Below are positions 58,928 through 64,000 of a stretch of DNA of 64,000 nt, piece by piece; position 1 is the stretch's first letter, and the number at the start of each line of letters is the position of its first letter. The position numbers and the translations under genes are program-made. This DNA is from Seiridium cupressi (Eukaryota > Ascomycota > Sordariomycetes > Amphisphaeriales > Sporocadaceae), in contig JARVKI010000052.1 of the NCBI GenBank assembly GCA_036674765.1, positions 247,092-311,091 of the forward strand. Direction: 5' to 3'. Below the pieces are notes generated by a model, which was not told the origin of the DNA, made no database searches, and worked only from the letters and a program-made list of their open reading frames with translations.

Positions 58928-59684
58928 TACAAGGAGTCCTTTGTCTTCCTTTGTTCCATATCGACACATTAGCGATTGTTTACGGTTTATCATGAGGCTT
59001 GGCATAGCCGCTCGCACCGTATTAACGGCGAATCATTTGTTTTAGAAAACATATACCCCACTGGCGCATGGTCATCAATGGATTAACATGCTCATACAGA
59101 GCGAAAAGCGCGATGACGCTGCATTAAAAGGAGTTTTGCATAAAACAGGACGGAGTTGCCAGAAACAACTTGCGGAACATAGGCAGATATTTAGAGTGCC
59201 TTTTTTACGAAGAATATAATACGTGCTGCTTGGCACGATGAACAATTCAATTTCTCTCACATCAAACTATATGTTTTTCATTATATCAAAATTTGTTCTT
59301 AATTGGCGCCTTCTTAAATGTTTGGCGTCTGAACAAGACCCCCGTTTCGCCATTGTTCTATAGCATAAATCGGCACAGTTATTCCCTCTCGTATTCGTGA
59401 CACTGACCGCGGAATTCTCGTCAACAAAGGATTTATTTAGTGACAAGATCAAAGTATAAGACGATACCGACTACCTCCGGCCCAAAGTCCCGGCAAGCAA
59501 GACTGCTGTATCAGTAACAGCCTGGTTGTCCTATATGTACGGCTGTCAGGAACAAGTATCATGTTAAGCAACAGAGTGAACTTGAGTGAGTGTACTTGTC
59601 TCGGAGAGAAATATAAATTTACCTGTTTCGGCACCAAGGATCTCTCCTCTTGGCCTCTCCTCAACATCAACAACTACATGAAAA
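58928..59684. other. AT-rich intergenic
   Basis: The 3' region of the arrestin and the promoter of the gene at 59685. Nothing recognised. Confidence 0.45.
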
Positions 59685-60376
59685 ATGTCTTCTCAACAGA
59701 ACTCAGATATTCCACCTTCCTCGTCGGCACGGCCCGACTCCATGACTCTTGGAATGGATGCACCTCGCATGGCTGGGTCTGGACAAAGCACACGGCGGGC
59801 TTCTAGGCTCGTCTTAGATGTTGCCCCCTCCACTGTCCCATCTCTTTATACTCGCCCTCCTGTACCAGAGGCAAAGGATGAAGGTGATTCCCGCGGCGAG
59901 AATCTCTCTCTACCGCCGCTCCGTCCCTTGCCAAGTCTCCCCAAGCACATGACCGACTCAAAGTCAACCGAAGAGCCCATGATTCCTCGAAGCCAACCCG
60001 ACGCCGCGCAACCAAGGCAGGACCTCCCATCTCACCAAAAAGGCGCGTGGGCAGCTTCCCCGACCTGGGTCGGATTGAATTCTGGCACTCCCAGTAGGAC
60101 TACTCCACGGTCCAGGGGGCTTTCACGTTCGAACGCTGTTCGACGGAGCAGTCGAGGAACTGGGAGCCGCACTAGGTCGCGGAGGGATGACCGTGTTGAC
60201 GACCTTTCGGAACACCTGCAACGCGGCAAATCATTACGACCCTCCACACCCAACGATGATTTCCCTCGTCAGTAAGTCATGGCGAACAATCTCAAGGCTC
60301 GCTAACCTCGGTTGTTCTTGTTACCATTGATGAGACTTCTAGGTTTGTGATCGACACGTTTGATTGGTCTCAGTAA
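59685..60376 (+). CDS. Disordered Ser/Pro/Arg-rich protein
   Basis: Exons 59685-60271 and 60343-60376 give 206 aa. The intron has a standard donor GTAAGT and acceptor CTAG, and the second exon adds only QFVIDTFDWSQ before TAA. The protein is disordered throughout, with Pro-rich segments (SLPPLRPLPSLPKHM) and an Arg/Ser block (SRGLSRSNAVRRSSRGTGSR). A Lys/Arg-rich nuclear signal is possible. It has no recognised family. The start is ATG in AAAAATGTC context, the spliced frame is clean, and the conserved-looking hydrophobic C-terminus supports a real gene. Confidence 0.6.
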
Positions 60377-61579
60377 GTTGGGGCGATGAACGGATTTCCA
60401 CTTAAGGAACCACGCGAGAGCCGCTTAGATACATAATGTCCTTTTCGAGACGCCACGAGTGTGGAAACACACCAATGATGTCGAAGCCAGCGTGTGAATA
60501 ATCAATAGTCGCCAGACGCGCACGATGGTAGGATGAATCTTGGATGTGGTCCAGCAATGGCGACGATAGGCTCAAGCTTACTAGTCGAACGTCTTGATAC
60601 TTGACTCTCTTGGCATCGGCGCAAGTTTGCGAGGCACATCCTGGCACGTGGTAAGCTGCAATTTTCAACACTGTTTCCGCCGCGCAAACTGTTTAGGACA
60701 GGACGGCTGTTCTTCTCGACTAGTCCGTCCACAATAGCGGGAATCTATGTCGCAATGTTTGAGAATGGACTTTGCTGACTACTGGACTCCATTCACAACC
60801 ATGCTTCCACAGGATCCTCGTACTGCGACGTACAGCATTGTGAAATATAAGGATAACAGTGATATCTAGAGGATGATATGATAACCCTAGCTTCTCAGGT
60901 TGAACCGACCCATCACAATATGATACCTTTAGTCTAGAAATAGATGTACTGCTTGCGTACATGTATGTAACATTTACCACTCAACCGTTGATAATGGTTC
61001 ATATCACGTTCCTTGCAAACCCAAATCCATTGTCTATGCTGGCAAATGCAATCATACACCGAAAGGATATGGCTGACTTGATATTCATTATTTTCACATT
61101 GCTACCACTACCATCTCGACGATCCACAGTGTGAGTTTATCGCAACTATGGAGTGAAGCTGAATAGTATTCAGTTCCTGTTCAATTACTGTTATTATATA
61201 GAGAAGAGAATGACATAAAAACACAATGCTCACCAAGATGGTCGACTTCGCGTAGTTCGCGCATACGAAAAACGGCACACATTAAATAAGCCAAACTTTT
61301 ATCGGCGTTTAGCTGTCAGCATCGTATATCTCGGCCGCGGGTGGTGCTCCACACGGCTGCATGTGGGTGTTTGTTGAATCGGACTTCCCACCACTTGTCC
61401 GGGGATATCGGACGGAAATTGCGGGGTGGATGGAAGTCAAGAGCAACGTGATTATCCTTACAAATCAATAACTCTGTATTGTTTTTCGTGCCAATACAGT
61501 GACTTGATCATATAACAGTCAACCCTTTTCTGTATATTCTGCCGGTTACATATATCAGTTCGCAACAACTTGAGCAACA
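60377..61579. other. Intergenic, nothing recognised
   Basis: AT-rich and ends in the promoter of the SDR pseudogene. Open frames on the minus strand (60402-60980) are short and featureless. Confidence 0.45.
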
Positions 61580-62499
61580 ATGGATTCATCTAGCCTATTC
61601 AGGGTCGACGAAATGGTCGCCGTCGTGACGGGAGGAGGCAGCGGCATCGGCCTGATGATGGCTCGCGCACTAGCTGGAGCAGGTGCAAAGAAGGTCTATA
61701 TTCTCGAGCAGGCGGCGAAGGACCATTCAAGTCTCAACCCACTGGAGTGCGATGTCACATCGAAGGAGTCCCTGCAATCCGCAGTTGACACCATCACGAA
61801 AGAGACTGGCTACGTGAACCTGCTCATTGCCAACTCGGGTGTTATTGGCCCCGAGTAGCGTTTCAATCCTCAGCTCTCAATCTCAGAACTGCGCAAGTCC
61901 CTGTTCGATGATATGGACATGGACAAGTTCACATAGGCTTTCCATGTCAACGTTAGCGGAGCTTTCTTCACCATCACCGCCTTCCTCGAGCTCCTTGATG
62001 CTGGCAACAAGAACGCGTTGAAGGGAGGGTTTGGTGCGCCTTTGGAGCAGGGCAGCGATGTCCAGTCCATTCAGAGTCAGGTCATCATCACGAGCAGTAT
62101 CTCAGCCTACAGCAGAAGTGCTCCATCAGCGCCAGCATATTCGGGGAGCAAGTCTGCTATTGCGCATCTGTCTAAGCTTGCAAGTACCAACTTGGCTAAA
62201 TATGGGATCAGGGTCAACGCGTTGGCTCCGGGCTGTAAGTCGGCTCTATATTTCCCCTGTGTGCCTGCTAACCATCTCCAGTGTTCCCGTCAGAGCTAGC
62301 CGCGGGTCTCATTGGTAGCCGGGACCCTGGTACCGAGGGTTCGGATCATCCAGGATTCATCCCAAGCAGACGTTTAGGCGGCGAGGAAGACATGGGTGGT
62401 ACCGTGCTCTACTTGGCCAGTCGTGCTGGTGCTTTTTGCAACGGATTGATCCTTGTGACTGATGGAGGAAGGCTATCCGTCATGCTATCCGAGTATTAA
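61580..62499 (+). pseudogene. SDR gene inactivated by two in-frame TAG codons
   Basis: Exons 61580-62234 and 62282-62499 form one uninterrupted SDR reading frame of 290 codons except for two TAG codons: at 61856-61858, between SGVIGPE and RFNPQLSISE, and at 61934-61936, between MDMDKFT and AFHVNVSGAFF. The cofactor motif VVTGGGSGIGL, NSG, the YSGSK catalytic motif, the intron and the end (LVTDGGR) are all preserved, with no frameshift. Both stops are one C-to-T change from CAG (Gln), which the family could accept at these loop positions. The clean frame otherwise suggests recent inactivation. Splicing around the stops was considered but no suitable donor/acceptor pair was seen. Confidence 0.8.
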
Positions 62500-63924
62500 A
62501 GAAGGACTCAAATAGGACATGGATATCACTTCGTTCATTGGTTGATGAGCCAGCTACAGTCACGTTATAAACTAGACTAGTGCAATTCAAGATTGTGTAT
62601 AGATGCGTGATCGACATTCTTCAAGTAAACCCTCCTTGGCGCGTGACGATCCTTGCTTTCCCTTCCGGCCCTCTGGATCGGCACTAGGTGGAGCCGCAAG
62701 AGCTTGCATTTTAAGGTATATTTGAGTACTGATGACGGATGTGATTCCAGCTAAGCAATTTGGTTATATTACATCTCCGCCCGTAACTTCTAGTAGAAGG
62801 AGGCTGTTCGCGGAGATTTATGACCAGTATTATTTGTTATTTGGGTGCTAAAAAAAACTACCCCGTTGAATAGGGCATTTTAGATGGAATTGGGACGACC
62901 AAAGACCTATTTGTTGTACGATAGAAGCGCTAACGCCCTATTAATTATATATTAAGGTGTGACGGTACGTATTGATACGCTGGTCGGCTATGATACTTCT
63001 TATACACTGTTTTAAGCCCATCGCCCATCAAAAGTAGAATGACAAAACTAAAAACTACGTGCTACCTAGCTTAATGCCTCACTATGCACTATCACGGGTG
63101 GAGTTGAAGCTTCGGAATGGTTGCTACATTGTAATTCGTAACCTTTAGTACGTCCTCGGAACCCAAGATTAAATACTAAGTACATAGTACTTCTACCGGC
63201 CCAATAAACAGAATAGAAAAATGAGAGAACGCATGGCGGATGAAGCACAATTACTGATCCTCGCTTTGGTCGCAAACCGCTGGGCGATGCAGATTAGCGC
63301 ATTAAAATCAGCTGCTCGTCGGACCTGAGTTGGAGAAAGTCCCGTCTCAGGTGCTTGAGTTACTGAAACCGGGAGTGGCTTTGCCAGCTCTGCACTGGGA
63401 CACAGAAAAAATAACACTGCATGATAAAACAGAGCGAAATATGAGACGGAAGCTTATATGATTACAGAGAGTGAAAATAATATTATACTTCAGCCTACAA
63501 AAAAAGCAACTATTACGCAGACCATGAAAGTCCTAACGGTTAGAAATATCGTTCATAGACAGGGAGCGTCTGGGCGTGAGTCGTATCATTGTGTCCGAAT
63601 TCACGTTCGAATTTGCAACCAAGAGCAGGAACATGACAAGTCTTTTTTGCCACGGGCGCAAATGGCTGCAATAAACACAGCTATAATTGCCCCTAGAATA
63701 CGGTATACTGAGAACTACTTGATACAAGTAACAACATTCGATTAGTCTTTTAAATTGAAATTACGTTATGCCAAATTCCGATCCGTTGGATGCGGCACTG
63801 ACGTTGAAGTAAATATCGGTAAGCGAGCACTGCAAAGCGGACACACGGATCTCAGAGTCGGACACCGAGCCCGCTAGGCGTCGCATGGACACGCCCGACT
63901 TTCAGGTGGACGATCCAGCTTGGA

Positions 63925-63925
<1 letters not shown>
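62500..63925. other. AT-rich distal region, no supported gene
   Basis: Frequent AT-only runs (for example near 62820-62960) and short featureless frames. It is compatible with decayed repeat DNA. Confidence 0.45.

Positions 63926-64000
<75 letters not shown>
63926..64000. repeat. Uninterrupted G homopolymer at the window end
   Basis: 75 consecutive G run to the last base given. No biological feature I know has this form at a fungal chromosome end. It is most likely a sequencing/assembly artefact. Confidence 0.9.

Noticed and set aside
1..64000. CRISPR arrays, bacterial-type operons or an intact transposon
   Set aside because: No regularly spaced repeats, no transposase or reverse transcriptase frames, and no terminal inverted repeats were found by eye.

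Overview
This window is nuclear DNA of a filamentous ascomycete (Pezizomycotina). The evidence is genes with many short (about 45-160 nt) GT-AG introns that carry CTAAC/CTGAC-type branch sites. There are also two Zn2Cys6 transcription factors, an Art1/Ldb19-type arrestin, a GH76 mannanase, a secreted aspartic protease and LAP2-type aminopeptidase, and several families known mainly from filamentous fungi. The base composition is mixed and genes lie on both strands with divergent promoters. I cannot name the genus; a Sordariomycete or Leotiomycete is a guess. All exon coordinates were derived by hand from reading frame, splice sites and family fit. For each intact spliced gene the exon lengths sum to a multiple of three.

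Layout. (1) 365-8884: a candidate catabolic cluster made of a sorbitol/xylitol-type dehydrogenase, an anion:cation symporter-type MFS transporter, an HpcH/HpaI aldolase and a Zn2Cys6 regulator, in two divergent pairs. Both divergent promoters carry the same 13-nt element (GGATCACGG-N-(C/T)CG; three copies), which suggests one regulon for a sugar-acid or polyol pathway. (2) 9579-17239: a degenerate hydrolase/SnoaL-like fusion, an M28 aminopeptidase, an SDR and a second Zn2Cys6 factor. (3) 17495-28552: two single-pass membrane proteins, a pepsin-type protease, an Hsp70-like ATPase and a 2.9-kb gene-free stretch. (4) 29230-38941: a coiled-coil/disordered protein with a decayed C-terminal tail, a secreted GH76 enzyme, and a 4.8-kb pseudogene of a large fungal family. 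(5) 40841-50784: small conserved or secreted proteins, a Rad5-type DNA repair helicase/ubiquitin ligase, and a mitochondrial NDUFAF6-like complex I assembly factor. (6) 52414-64000: a tRNA-Lys(CTT), a 4.9-kb sparse region, an arrestin, a disordered protein, an SDR pseudogene, and an AT-rich end closing in 75 consecutive G, probably a sequencing or assembly artefact.

The most interesting observations concern RNA processing and regulation. The aminopeptidase contains what reads as a [D1,2] spliceosomal twin intron (stwintron): only removal of an internal intron that splits the outer donor after its first G restores the frame. The second Zn2Cys6 gene needs a 4-nt microexon. Two genes need GC-AG introns. 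Three loci show inactivation. Four TAG codons in two of them sit where a CAG codon is the likely ancestor, compatible with CpA-to-TpA mutation of the kind made by RIP, although that is only an inference.
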